The notes under the pieces: generated by a model
The model's input: only the letters and a program-made list of their open reading frames with translations
Told to the model about the DNA's origin: nothing
The model's database searches: none
Translations under genes and position numbers: made by a program
Source: an uncultured Lachnospira sp.
Lineage (GTDB): Bacteria > Bacillota > Clostridia > Lachnospirales > Lachnospiraceae
NCBI GenBank assembly: GCA_944381165.1
Contig: CALWKC010000007.1
Span: 1 to 64,000 of the forward strand
DNA length: 64,000 bases
Direction of reading: 5' to 3'
Shown: positions 8,765-17,560 of the stretch, piece after piece
How positions within the stretch are numbered: position 1 is the stretch's first letter
How the letters are laid out: every line of letters begins with the position of its first letter

Positions 8765-8842
8765 TGTATTATTAATAATATATTATAAAATTCTTAAAAT
8801 AATAATCAACACATAATTAAAGCTGATTTTCGGAGGTTTACA

Positions 8843-9358
8843 TTGGAAACAGAACGCAAATTTTTAGTATCAAAGATTCCTGATGATTTATCACAATATA
8901 AATGCAGACACATAGAACAGGGCTATCTGTCCACCTCCCCTGTCGTCAGAGTACGCCGCGACAATAACGAGTACTATCTTACCTATAAGGGAAGCGGCCT
9001 TATGACACATGAGGAATACAACCTTCCTCTCACTGAGGAGGCATATAATCACCTTTTAAGCAAGGCAGACGGAAACATTATTACAAAAAAGCGGTACGAA
9101 ATCCCGGACGCTTCCGGAAAGCTGATTGAGCTTGATATATTTGAGGGAGTTTTCTCAGGGACAGTTCTTGCCGAGGTTGAATTTGATTCCGTGGAGGAAG
9201 CTCAGAAGTATACGCCTCCCGCATGGTTTAGAGAGGACGTAACCTATGACAAAACCTACCATAACAGCAATATGAGCCGGATGATTATAAAAGAAGGCTC
9301 AGCAGAAGACAAAAGCAGCTCTGATATTTGCGCAGCCACATCGCGTGAAACGCTCTGA
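8843..9358 (+). CDS. CYTH-domain triphosphate-binding protein
   Basis: A 171-residue protein beginning METERKFLV, the ExExK signature of CYTH proteins (CyaB/thiamine triphosphatase fold), which bind triphosphates and divalent metal inside a beta tunnel. Further conserved charged strands appear as VVRVRRDNNEYYLTYKG and LAEVEFDSVEEA. Bacterial members often hydrolyse inorganic tripolyphosphate, but the substrate here is unknown. The start codon is TTG, with GGAGG 6 bp before it. The stop lies 13 bp before the CLC start, suggesting translational coupling. Confidence 0.85.
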   Translation: METERKFLVSKIPDDLSQYKCRHIEQGYLSTSPVVRVRRDNNEYYLTYKGSGLMTHEEYNLPLTEEAYNHLLSKADGNIITKKRYEIPDASGKLIELDIFEGVFSGTVLAEVEFDSVEEAQKYTPPAWFREDVTYDKTYHNSNMSRMIIKEGSAEDKSSSDICAATSRETL

Positions 9359-9371
9359 AATGAGGTTTACT

Positions 9372-10646
9372 ATGAAAATGCGGATTGATTTGGAAAATTT
9401 AAGAACTACACTTCAGCGCCTGAGGCTCGCTTCATTTACATTAGTCAAATGGCTTATATGTTCATGTGCCTCGGGGCTTGTAATCGGTCTTATCGGCTCT
9501 CTGTTTCACGAGCTTCTCGATGCTGCAGCTGAAATAAGACACGCGCATCCCTGGATTTTGTTTCTGCTTCCTGCTGCCGGTATAATAATCGTACTTATTT
9601 ATCATCTTGCAGGAATTAAGAGCAGCAAGGGCACCAATCTTGTAATAACGGCAATTCAGTCAAACGAAGAAGTTCCTGTACGAATGGCTCCTCTCATTAT
9701 CGCATCGACTATACTGACACATCTTTGCGGCGGCTCCGCAGGACGTGAGGGAGCGGCGCTTCAGGTGGGCGGCTCATTGGGAAATGCGTTTGCAAAGCTG
9801 TTCCAGTTTGACGACAAGGACACCCGTATAATGATAATGTGCGGAATGAGCGCGTGTTTCGCGGCACTGTTCGGAACTCCTGTCGCAGCTGCAATATTTT
9901 CAATGGAAGTAATAAGCGTAGGAATTATGTATTACGCCGCCATTGTTCCGTGTACAATTTCCGCGCTTATCGCAAGCAGTATAGCTTCGATATCCGGACT
10001 TGCGCCGACGCGGTTTTCAATAAGCGAAATACCTGCCTTTACGCTTCCTGTCGCATTAAAAATGGTAATTCTTTCAATTATTTTTGCCGTTGCGAGTATT
10101 CTTTTATGCATTGTTCTGCATAAGACCTCGCATGCATTTACCAAATATATTGATAACCAATATGTGCGTATTATCACCGCTGCTGTTATGGTAATAGCCC
10201 TAAGATTTTTAACGGGGAGCTCCGACTATCTCGGAGCCGGAACTGATGTCATAGCAAGAAGCTTTATTCAGCAGAGCGCATGGTACGTTTTTCTTCTCAA
10301 GATGCTTTTTACCGCCATAACTCTTGGCGGAGGCTTTAAAGGAGGCGAGATTGTACCCACACTGTTTGTAGGTGCAACTCTTGGAAGCTTTCTGGCGCCT
10401 CTGTTTGGGCTGCCTGTCGGAATATGTGCAGCATGCGGAATGGTAACTGTATTCTGCGGCGTAACCAACTGTCCGCTAACCTCTCTGCTTCTTTCGATAG
10501 AGATGTTCGGAAGCGGAAGCTTAAAATACTGTATGCTTTGCATTGCTCTGGGCTATCTCCTGTCAGGCTATTACAGTCTGTACAACAGCCAGAAAATCAT
10601 GTACTCAAAATACAGAACTGAATACATTAACAGGCATTCATCTTAA
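9372..10646 (+). CDS. CLC-family chloride/fluoride channel or proton antiporter
   Basis: A 424-residue membrane protein with the CLC fold. The gating-glutamate motif reads GSAGREGAALQVGG, and the later selectivity element reads GGFKGGEIVPTLFVG instead of the chloride-type GxFxP. The non-proline residue after GREG is reminiscent of CLC-F fluoride exporters, but no fluoride riboswitch is visible upstream, so the ion stays open. ATG at 9372 follows GAGG at a spacing of 6. GTG at 9345 and ATG at 9360 are possible but lack as good a site. Coupled to the CYTH gene upstream. Confidence 0.85.
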   Translation: MKMRIDLENLRTTLQRLRLASFTLVKWLICSCASGLVIGLIGSLFHELLDAAAEIRHAHPWILFLLPAAGIIIVLIYHLAGIKSSKGTNLVITAIQSNEEVPVRMAPLIIASTILTHLCGGSAGREGAALQVGGSLGNAFAKLFQFDDKDTRIMIMCGMSACFAALFGTPVAAAIFSMEVISVGIMYYAAIVPCTISALIASSIASISGLAPTRFSISEIPAFTLPVALKMVILSIIFAVASILLCIVLHKTSHAFTKYIDNQYVRIITAAVMVIALRFLTGSSDYLGAGTDVIARSFIQQSAWYVFLLKMLFTAITLGGGFKGGEIVPTLFVGATLGSFLAPLFGLPVGICAACGMVTVFCGVTNCPLTSLLLSIEMFGSGSLKYCMLCIALGYLLSGYYSLYNSQKIMYSKYRTEYINRHSS

Positions 10647-10670
10647 ATTATAACAAGCAGCATAAATGGT

Positions 10671-10713
10671 CAGGCGGGCGAGAAGCTGTCATGCTTCCTG
10701 CCCGCATTATTTG
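10671..10713. terminator. Bidirectional terminator between convergent genes
   Basis: GCGGGC and GCCCGC arms (10674-10679/10700-10705), extended inward by GAAGC/GCTTC, with TTATTT after the stem on the plus strand. It lies between the CLC gene (+) and the lipoprotein gene (-), which converge here. Confidence 0.45.
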
Positions 10714-10714
10714 C

Positions 10715-11770
10715 CTACTGCGCATAAAATCCGTCGTCCGGCATATTTCCGCCTATTGATAACGGGTTGGCGTCATTCAGCACCGTGAGATATTTTGTTA
10801 TCATGCTCTTCATCTCATCTCCACTGATAAATGTTATATTGCAGTATGGAATAGCCTTCTTTGCCACATCAGCCTTAAATATACCAAAATCCTCGACAAG
10901 CTGCGCAGCCTCATCTATATTCTCATTTACATATTCTACCGACGCGGCATACTCCTCCATAAATTTGCTGACAGCCTCTCTGTTATTGTTGTAATAGTCT
11001 GAATTTACAGCTATAACGCCGGTTACTACCGTACTCCCGTCGTCTGCAAGCCTCTCCCACTCTTCTGTCACGTCAAGCGCAATGCGAATATCGCTGTTAT
11101 TCATCATGGCTGTTGTAACATAAGGCTGAGGAAGCATTGCAACTGCATTCTGCTCCCCTGACAACAGCATGACTGCCGCCTCTGAGGCCTCCGACTTAAA
11201 TTCTATATTTACATCTTTATCGGGGTCAAGCCCTGCTTTTTCCAGCAGATACTTAAGCGTATACTCCGGCGTTGTCCCTTTTCCCGTAGTATAAATTGTC
11301 TTTCCCTTCAAATCGGAGACGCTCTGAACACTGTCTCCGTTTTCAACAATGTAGAGAACTCCAAGTGTATTAATTCCCAGTACCTTGATTTTGCCTCCGC
11401 TTTTATTGTAAAGCGCAGCAGCGGCATTACACGGAAGGGCTGCAATCTGTATGTCCCCCTTTATAAGCGACGCACTGAACTCATCAGCCGATGCCGCTAT
11501 ATTGAACTCATATCTGTTAGCAGCTTTATTATCCTTTGCCTCCTCCATAAGCTTAACCATACCTATGGCAGTAGGACCTTTTAACACAGTAGCCTTTATA
11601 TCATGCGCCTCATATGAAAGATTTTCATCAGCATTGCCAACGCTGTTTTCAGACGATGCATTATTGACACCTGCATCATTTTTGCATGCCGCCAACACAA
11701 ATGCCATACATATACACAGCAGAAAGGCGGTAATTTTTCTCAGCAGAATATTGTCAGATTTATTTTTCAT
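10715..11770 (-). CDS. ABC transporter substrate-binding lipoprotein (NMT1/SsuA-like)
   Basis: A 351-residue exported lipoprotein: basic N-terminus, hydrophobic core and lipobox LAAC with the modified cysteine at residue 29. The mature part has the type-2 periplasmic-binding layout, with ALPCNAAAALYNKSG near 110 and SDLKGKTIYTTGKGTTPEY near 160, as in NMT1/nitrate/sulfonate/thiamine-precursor binders. No permease or ATPase lies next to it, which is unusual. It follows recJ by 18 bp, so it may be cotranscribed with a DNA-repair gene only by position. Substrate unknown. Confidence 0.75.
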   Translation of the reverse strand: MKNKSDNILLRKITAFLLCICMAFVLAACKNDAGVNNASSENSVGNADENLSYEAHDIKATVLKGPTAIGMVKLMEEAKDNKAANRYEFNIAASADEFSASLIKGDIQIAALPCNAAAALYNKSGGKIKVLGINTLGVLYIVENGDSVQSVSDLKGKTIYTTGKGTTPEYTLKYLLEKAGLDPDKDVNIEFKSEASEAAVMLLSGEQNAVAMLPQPYVTTAMMNNSDIRIALDVTEEWERLADDGSTVVTGVIAVNSDYYNNNREAVSKFMEEYAASVEYVNENIDEAAQLVEDFGIFKADVAKKAIPYCNITFISGDEMKSMITKYLTVLNDANPLSIGGNMPDDGFYAQ

Positions 11771-11788
11771 TTCCTTTTCCTCCTATAA

Positions 11789-13498
11789 TTATACTCTCCA
11801 CTCCGAAACTATAAACTGAATTGTCTTGTTTCCGTTATACTCATTAATCGACGGATAATATACGATAGATATTTTCTGTCCCTTACGCGGAACATTTAAT
11901 GCATCTGCCCTGAACATAACGGCGTCATATGAGTAAGCGTTCTCATCCTCAAGCACCAGCTTCAGAACATTTTTATTTTTGCCTATTATTGAAGCCTGAC
12001 GCACGGTAAGATTTCTGTCAGCAAACACAGGCTTCTCGTTGCCCTTGCCAAACGGCTCCAAGCATTTAAGCTGCTCTATAAGAGAAAAATTTACATATCC
12101 CAGAGGCATGGGAACATCAATCCATGTTACCGGAGTAAGCTGCTCCTCAGTCAAAGTCTGGTTGCGGTTTAACTGCCAGCGGAATTCCTCAATATTTTCT
12201 TTATCAAGAGAAATTCCCGCAGCCATAGGGTGTCCTCCGAATTTATTGAGCAGATACCCGCACCTTGTTATCTCCTCGAACATATTATAGCCCTCAATGG
12301 AACGCCCGGAGCCCTTTGCCCCCTCTGCCGCATCCGTTATCACAAACGCCGGCCTGTAAAAATACTCTTTAAGCCTTCCGGCTATTATTCCCGCAATGCT
12401 CTCATGGCATTCCGGAAGGTAGACAACCAGGACCTTATCCTCAGACAGAGCGGTATTTTCAACCATATCAATCGCCTTTGCCGCCTCATTTTCAGTCATA
12501 GCCTTTCTCTCCTCATTGAGTTCCTTCAGCTTTTCGGCTCTCACTCTTGCCTCCCCGGGATTATCCTCGATAAGCAGCTCTACCGCCAGTTTTGCCGTTT
12601 CAAGTCTTCCTCCTGCATTGAGGCACGGACCTATGACAAATCCGACGTGATATGAACTGAGAGCTGAAATATCTATCTTACACACATCAATCAATGCTCT
12701 GAGCCCTGTGTTTTTCGTCTTTTCCATAGTAGCAAGACCATGCTTTACAAGCACCCTGTTTTCGTCCGTCAAATCAACGACATCTCCTATTGTCGCAACC
12801 GCCGCAAGCTGTCTGTACTGCAGAAGGTCCGAAGCCGGCAGCGAAAGCCTCTCATATAAAATACTTATAACCTTATATGCAACCGCCGCACCGCAGAGCA
12901 TTTTAAACGGATAACTGCACTCCTCCTGTTTCGGATTAACAATAGCATCCGCGTTTGATTTCAAAAATACCTTACTGCCGTTCTCCTCCTTAAACGGAAT
13001 GTCGTGATGGTCAGTAACAATAACTGTCATATTATTATCTTTTGCATAGTTTATCTGAGGTATCGCGGCTATTCCGTTGTCGCACGTTATAATTGTGTCG
13101 ACGCCGTCTGAGAGTGCTCTGTCAATTATATTTTTATTTATTCCGTATCCGTCCGCCACACGGTCCGGCACAGTGTAATCTGCCAAAGCACCGGCTGCTT
13201 TAAGCCCTTTAAGCAGAATTGTTACGGAACATACTCCGTCTATATCATAATCTCCGACAATTCTTATATGTCTTTTCTGCCGTATTTTTTCCATTATAAT
13301 ATCGACTGCCAAGTCGGCGTCTTTAAGCAGGTGCGCGCTGTAAAGATTATCCTCGGTACCGTTCAAATACATTTCTATTTTTTCTTCGCCGCACACGTTG
13401 CGGTTTCTTATAATTCTTGCCACAACCTGGTCAATTCCGTACCGCTCTCCTATTGACCTAAAATCTGCTTTTTTGGCGTAAACCATCCATTTGCTCAT
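11789..13498 (-). CDS. recJ: Single-stranded-DNA-specific exonuclease RecJ
   Basis: 569 residues. RecJ degrades single-stranded DNA 5' to 3' in recombination and mismatch repair. DHH-phosphoesterase motifs are clear: GDYDIDGVCS near residue 80 and VTDHHDIPF near 155, followed by the DHHA1 segment GSGRSIEGYNMFEEI and GGHPMAAG, then the C-terminal OB-type domain ending in IVSEWRV. Start ATG at 13498 is preferred over 13510, as GGAG lies 6 bp before it. It follows secDF after a terminator-like hairpin, as in other Clostridia. Confidence 0.93.
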   Translation of the reverse strand: MSKWMVYAKKADFRSIGERYGIDQVVARIIRNRNVCGEEKIEMYLNGTEDNLYSAHLLKDADLAVDIIMEKIRQKRHIRIVGDYDIDGVCSVTILLKGLKAAGALADYTVPDRVADGYGINKNIIDRALSDGVDTIITCDNGIAAIPQINYAKDNNMTVIVTDHHDIPFKEENGSKVFLKSNADAIVNPKQEECSYPFKMLCGAAVAYKVISILYERLSLPASDLLQYRQLAAVATIGDVVDLTDENRVLVKHGLATMEKTKNTGLRALIDVCKIDISALSSYHVGFVIGPCLNAGGRLETAKLAVELLIEDNPGEARVRAEKLKELNEERKAMTENEAAKAIDMVENTALSEDKVLVVYLPECHESIAGIIAGRLKEYFYRPAFVITDAAEGAKGSGRSIEGYNMFEEITRCGYLLNKFGGHPMAAGISLDKENIEEFRWQLNRNQTLTEEQLTPVTWIDVPMPLGYVNFSLIEQLKCLEPFGKGNEKPVFADRNLTVRQASIIGKNKNVLKLVLEDENAYSYDAVMFRADALNVPRKGQKISIVYYPSINEYNGNKTIQFIVSEWRV

Positions 13499-13529
13499 AA
13501 CATTCTCCATTCCTTAAGCAACTTGTCGC

Positions 13530-13565
13530 AAAAAAAGAATGGGAAGATATACTTTCTCCCCATTC
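13530..13565 (-). terminator. Terminator after secDF
   Basis: On the minus strand, arms GAATGGGGAG and CTTCCCATTC are followed by seven T residues. It lies between the secDF stop and the recJ start, so recJ needs read-through or its own promoter. Confidence 0.65.
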
Positions 13566-13595
13566 CCCATAACTGTGATTAAAACGATGCTGCTA

Positions 13596-15827
13596 TTAAA
13601 GCTGCGCTCCGTCTTCTGCAACGGAAGGCTCCTTCTTTGGCTCCGCTTCCTGAAGCCCTTTCTTTCTGCCGCCAAACACATACCAAAGCGCACTTGTGAT
13701 GCACACTGATGAATACGCTCCGGCAACAACACCAACCATAAGAGGAAGCGCGAACTCTCTTACCGATGTCACGCCGAATATAAAGAGTGAGAGCAGCATA
13801 ATAAATGTTGTGAGTGAAGAATTAAATGTTCTCGTAAATGTATTTCCGATAGCAGCGTTTACAAGGTCCGCAATATTTGTCTTCTTTGTAGAAGTCTTTA
13901 AAAGCTCCCTTATCCTGTCAAAGATAATAATTGTACTGTTTATTGAGTATCCTACTATCGTAAGCATACATGCAATAAATGTTGTCCCTACTGAAATTCT
14001 TGCCAGCGCATAGAATGTAAGAACTACAAGAACATCATGCACAAGCGCTATCACAGCAGCAAGAGCAAATTTGATGTCCCTGAATCTTATAAATATATAG
14101 AGCAGCATGCAAAGTGTGGCAATAACCACTGAAATAATCGCGCTCTGCTTCATTGTAGCGCTTACAGATGAGCCGATTGTATCAGATTCTACAATAGAGC
14201 CCTCTTCAATAGGGAACTTTGCTGTTACAGCTTCTTCAGCGGCTTGTCTCTGCTCAAGAGAGAGGTCGGTTGTCTTAAAAGTAACCTTTGTGCTGTCCTT
14301 AACCTTCTGCTGCTGAACTTCCGTTATGCCTGCCGCCTCACGGATTACAGGAATAATTTCATTCTCAATCTGCTCCTGTGAATACTCCTGCTGGAATGTG
14401 TAGGTTGTAGTTGTACCGCCGACAAACTCAAGACTGTAATTGAGAGCTCTCTTGCCTGCGGCATTGAAAGCGAACATTCCCACAAAACCTGCAAGAATTA
14501 CGATTGCAGAGCCGATAAAACACCACTTTCTTATTCCTAAGAAATTCACCTTTCTGACATGAACTGTTTTTCCGTACCACTTCGGGTCTGTAATTCCGAA
14601 GTTGTAGAAAAGCTTCATGATAACTCTTGTTATAACAAGAGCCGTAAACATAGAAACAACAATACCAAGCGCAAGCGTCATGGCAAAGCCCTTGATAGGA
14701 CCCGTGCCAAAAATATAGAGAACAGCCGCTGCAATCAGCGTCGTGATGTTTCCGTCCACGATTGCCGATGTAGCCTTCTCATATCCCGCCTGGATAGACG
14801 ATTCAACACTTCTTCCGGCACCTATTTCTTCTCTGATACGCGAATAAATTACAACATTTGCGTCTACAGCCATTCCTATACCGAGAATAATTCCGGCAAG
14901 ACCCGGGAGTGTAAGCGTTATGTCATATACGCTTACAAGTATAAGCACAAGAGCGGTGTATATCCACAATGCAAGTGTGGCTACCACACCCGGCATTCTG
15001 TAAGATACAATCATAAATATACAGAGAACGATAAGACCTACTGCGGCGGCAAAAAAGCTTGTCTGAATAGCATTATGTCCAAGCTGTGCAGCTACCACAT
15101 TTGAGCTCACCTCATTGAGCGTGAGAGGAATTGAGCCTATTCTGATAAATACAGCAAGATTGTCGGCTGCCTCAAAGGATTCCATGTTAGTTATAGAAGC
15201 CGTTCCTCCTGAAATTACTGCCTCAACCGTTGGATAGCTTATCACCTGACCGTCATATACAATATATATAATGCTTCCAAGATTATCTTCTGTGGCCTGC
15301 TCAAATTTTTCAGCTCCCTCGTCCGTAAATGTGAGCTGTACGCCGAAGGATGTTGTCGTAGATGAGCTTGTATCCGTATATGCCTGAGCCCCCTGTACAT
15401 CAGAGCCTGTCAGCAGCGGTGTGTAATCCTCTCCCTGTGACCATGCCTGATAACCTGTACTGTCAAGAAACTCAAGTGAGCCCGGAGTTCCGAGCTCCTC
15501 AAGAATTGCATTTGCATCCGTAACCCCCGGAATCTCAACTGTAATTCTCTTCTCGCCCGCAGGATATACCTGTGACTCTGTACTCTTGCCCTCAACTCGC
15601 TTTTCAAGCTTTGCAATAGTATCCTTAATATCCTGACTGCTCGGGTTATCCTCCTGAATCTCGTAGGTGATACTTACACCGCCTGCAAGGTCAAGCCCCA
15701 AATCAATATCTTTTGCACTTCCCGAGCCGTTCTCATCTATACCGAATATGGCAATCAATGTAAAGCCAATTAGCATTGCAAGTATAATGACCGAATATAC
15801 TATTTTTTTTGCTTTGCTGTACTTCAT
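13596..15827 (-). CDS. secDF: Fused protein translocase subunits SecD-SecF
   Basis: 743 residues joining SecD (about 1-420) and SecF (about 430-720), with 12 expected membrane spans. It helps the Sec translocon pull proteins out using the ion gradient. The SecD part has an N-terminal span, the P1 domain and the conserved GIGMAVDANVVIYSRIREE. The SecF counterpart reads VGYSINSTIIIFDRIRE near residue 626. The acidic residue usually found in the SecF IND(T) motif is serine here (Ser631), while the SecD aspartate is kept. Its place between the SCIFF maturase and recJ is conserved in Clostridia. Confidence 0.95.
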   Translation of the reverse strand: MKYSKAKKIVYSVIILAMLIGFTLIAIFGIDENGSGSAKDIDLGLDLAGGVSITYEIQEDNPSSQDIKDTIAKLEKRVEGKSTESQVYPAGEKRITVEIPGVTDANAILEELGTPGSLEFLDSTGYQAWSQGEDYTPLLTGSDVQGAQAYTDTSSSTTTSFGVQLTFTDEGAEKFEQATEDNLGSIIYIVYDGQVISYPTVEAVISGGTASITNMESFEAADNLAVFIRIGSIPLTLNEVSSNVVAAQLGHNAIQTSFFAAAVGLIVLCIFMIVSYRMPGVVATLALWIYTALVLILVSVYDITLTLPGLAGIILGIGMAVDANVVIYSRIREEIGAGRSVESSIQAGYEKATSAIVDGNITTLIAAAVLYIFGTGPIKGFAMTLALGIVVSMFTALVITRVIMKLFYNFGITDPKWYGKTVHVRKVNFLGIRKWCFIGSAIVILAGFVGMFAFNAAGKRALNYSLEFVGGTTTTYTFQQEYSQEQIENEIIPVIREAAGITEVQQQKVKDSTKVTFKTTDLSLEQRQAAEEAVTAKFPIEEGSIVESDTIGSSVSATMKQSAIISVVIATLCMLLYIFIRFRDIKFALAAVIALVHDVLVVLTFYALARISVGTTFIACMLTIVGYSINSTIIIFDRIRELLKTSTKKTNIADLVNAAIGNTFTRTFNSSLTTFIMLLSLFIFGVTSVREFALPLMVGVVAGAYSSVCITSALWYVFGGRKKGLQEAEPKKEPSVAEDGAQL

Positions 15828-15852
15828 CGTTTTAGTAAAACTCCCTTCTTCC

Positions 15853-17211
15853 TTAATTTTCTGCCAGTGCAGCCTTAATCATAATCGCGCACTCAATCCT
15901 TTTTCTCTGCAAATCACAGCCGATGTCATACGCGTCATTTATATTTCCATGAAAATTATAAGAATTTGCCGCACAGCCGCCGCTGCAATAAAACTTTGCA
16001 AAACAGTTCTTACATTTTTCCTTAGAATATACATTGCTGTTTTTAAACATATCACGAATATCCGTTCTTGTGATACCTTCATCAACATTCCCCATAAGAA
16101 ATTCTTCATTTCCGACAAACTGATGACACGGGTAAAAATCGCCCCACGGAGTTACCGCCAGGTATTCACAGCCCGAGCCGCATCCTGAAAGACGTTTCGC
16201 CACACATGGACCGCCGTCCAAGTCAATCATAAAATGAAAGAAATTAAATCCGTTTCCGGCTTTTTTTCGCTTCACCAGTTCCTTTGCCAGCTTGTCATAC
16301 TGCTCGCATATGATTGCTACATCCTCCTCACGGATTGCATAATCGTCAGTCGGCTGCGCGACGACCGGCTCAACCGAAATCTGCTCAAATCCCTCATCTG
16401 CCAGATGCAGAACGTCATTAGCAAAATCAAGATTATAGTGCGTAAAAGTTCCCCTCACATAGTAATTGTTCTGATTTCTGCTCTCAGCCACTTTTTTAAA
16501 CTTAGGCATAATTATATCGTAAGAGCTCTTGTGTCCGTTTCTCGTCGGTCTCATCCTGTCGTTTACTTCCTTGCGGCCGTCAATGCTCAGAACGATATTT
16601 CCCATTTCTTTATTGGCAAATTCCATAATTTCATCATTCAGCAAAATGCCATTGGTTGTGAGTGTAAAACGAAATTTTTTATTATGTTTTTCTTCAAGGC
16701 TTCTGCCATATTCCACAAGCTGCTTAACAACCTCAAAATTCATTGTCGGCTCGCCGCCAAAAAAATCAACCTCAAGATTTTTTCTTGAGCCGGAATTTGC
16801 AACGAGAAAATCAAGTGCTTTTTTTCCGACCTCAAAGCTCATCAGCGCGCGTCTTCCGTGATACTCGCCCTCCTCGGCAAAGCAGTATTTGCATGCAAGA
16901 TTGCAGTCATGCGCTATGTGCAGACACAAAGCCTTTACCACGGTCGGCCTGTCCTTAAACGAATCTATGTATGACTCATAAATATCCTCCGTGAAAAGCT
17001 GCCCCTGTTCCTTCAACTGCTCAATCTCGTGATAAGCCTCACGGACATCATTTTCGGGATATTTTTCTTCGAGAGTCTCTATAATTTCATCCAGTGAGCA
17101 CTCCTCATACTTAGCAATAATATCATATACCATATCATCCACGACATGAACAGCCCCGCTGTTTACATCAAGAACAATATTATATCCGTTATTCTTATAC
17201 TGATGTACCAT
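15853..17211 (-). CDS. scfB: SCIFF peptide radical-SAM maturase (thioether bond-forming)
   Basis: 452 residues. This enzyme uses a radical-SAM cluster to make cysteine-to-alpha-carbon thioether links in the SCIFF peptide. Visible parts: an N-terminal PqqD-like peptide-recognition region (about 10-90), the cluster motif CNLACKYC (C103, C107, C110), and a SPASM domain with CGSGCEYLAVTPWGDFYPC and CKNCFAKFYCSGGC for auxiliary clusters. It lies directly downstream of the precursor gene (17323-17469) with a hairpin between them, and 25 bp before secDF. Conserved gene order supports the call. Confidence 0.93.
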   Translation of the reverse strand: MVHQYKNNGYNIVLDVNSGAVHVVDDMVYDIIAKYEECSLDEIIETLEEKYPENDVREAYHEIEQLKEQGQLFTEDIYESYIDSFKDRPTVVKALCLHIAHDCNLACKYCFAEEGEYHGRRALMSFEVGKKALDFLVANSGSRKNLEVDFFGGEPTMNFEVVKQLVEYGRSLEEKHNKKFRFTLTTNGILLNDEIMEFANKEMGNIVLSIDGRKEVNDRMRPTRNGHKSSYDIIMPKFKKVAESRNQNNYYVRGTFTHYNLDFANDVLHLADEGFEQISVEPVVAQPTDDYAIREEDVAIICEQYDKLAKELVKRKKAGNGFNFFHFMIDLDGGPCVAKRLSGCGSGCEYLAVTPWGDFYPCHQFVGNEEFLMGNVDEGITRTDIRDMFKNSNVYSKEKCKNCFAKFYCSGGCAANSYNFHGNINDAYDIGCDLQRKRIECAIMIKAALAEN

Positions 17212-17253
17212 GTAATCTCCGTTCCCACGTAAGTATGTCTCCTACGTGAAAGA

Positions 17254-17283
17254 AGAGCGTGTTGAAAATGCTTAACACGCTCT
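17254..17283 (-). terminator. Hairpin between the SCIFF precursor and maturase genes
   Basis: Perfect 10-bp arms AGAGCGTGTT (17254-17263) and AACACGCTCT (17274-17283) with a 10-nt loop. The T run after it on the minus strand is weak (TTCTTTC). It probably acts as a partial terminator or mRNA stabiliser, so that the short peptide is made in excess over the enzyme. A second repeat CACGTA/TACGTG (17226-17248) lies just before the maturase start. Confidence 0.5.
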
Positions 17284-17322
17284 CTTTTCTCCAACTTAAT
17301 GTTCTGTAAATAAATTGTTTAA

Positions 17323-17469
17323 TTAGTTATTCTTATTCTCACAGCTCTGGTTGCCTACTGTGCAAGATGTCTTACATGCTGACTGACATGATGTCTGGCA
17401 CTCGCCACAGCCGCCATGCTTCATAGTATCCTTTAATACGCGATTGCTGATTGTCTTAATATGCTTCAC
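17323..17469 (-). CDS. scfA: SCIFF ribosomally made peptide precursor (six cysteines in forty-five)
   Basis: A 48-residue peptide starting with GTG and preceded at 7 bp by AGGAGG. The N-terminal half KHIKTISNRVLKDTMKHGG is the leader; the C-terminal half contains six cysteines (residues 21, 24, 28, 32, 36, 43) in CGECQTSCQSACKTSC and QSC. This exact pattern defines SCIFF peptides, nearly universal in Clostridia and modified by the maturase encoded next. The biological role of the mature peptide is not established. It is small enough to be missed by ordinary gene calling. Confidence 0.93.
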   Translation of the reverse strand: MKHIKTISNRVLKDTMKHGGCGECQTSCQSACKTSCTVGNQSCENKNN

Positions 17470-17503
17470 GACAATTCCTCCTTCTGTTTTTAAACTATCG
17501 GTA

Positions 17504-17532
17504 ATTATAACATGCCCTTGTCTCTAAATCAA
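17504..17532 (-). promoter_or_regulatory. Promoter of the SCIFF-maturase operon
   Basis: Minus strand TTGATT (17527-17532), 17-bp spacer, TATAAT (17504-17509), about 35 bp before the GTG start of the precursor. Confidence 0.65.
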
Positions 17533-17560
17533 GTCTAAACTCCTCACCTGATGAAAGCCT

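Noticed and set aside
8600..8842. Possible fluoride riboswitch before the CYTH-CLC genes
   Set aside because: No conserved crcB-motif sequence is present; only a terminator, a palindrome and a weak promoter are seen.
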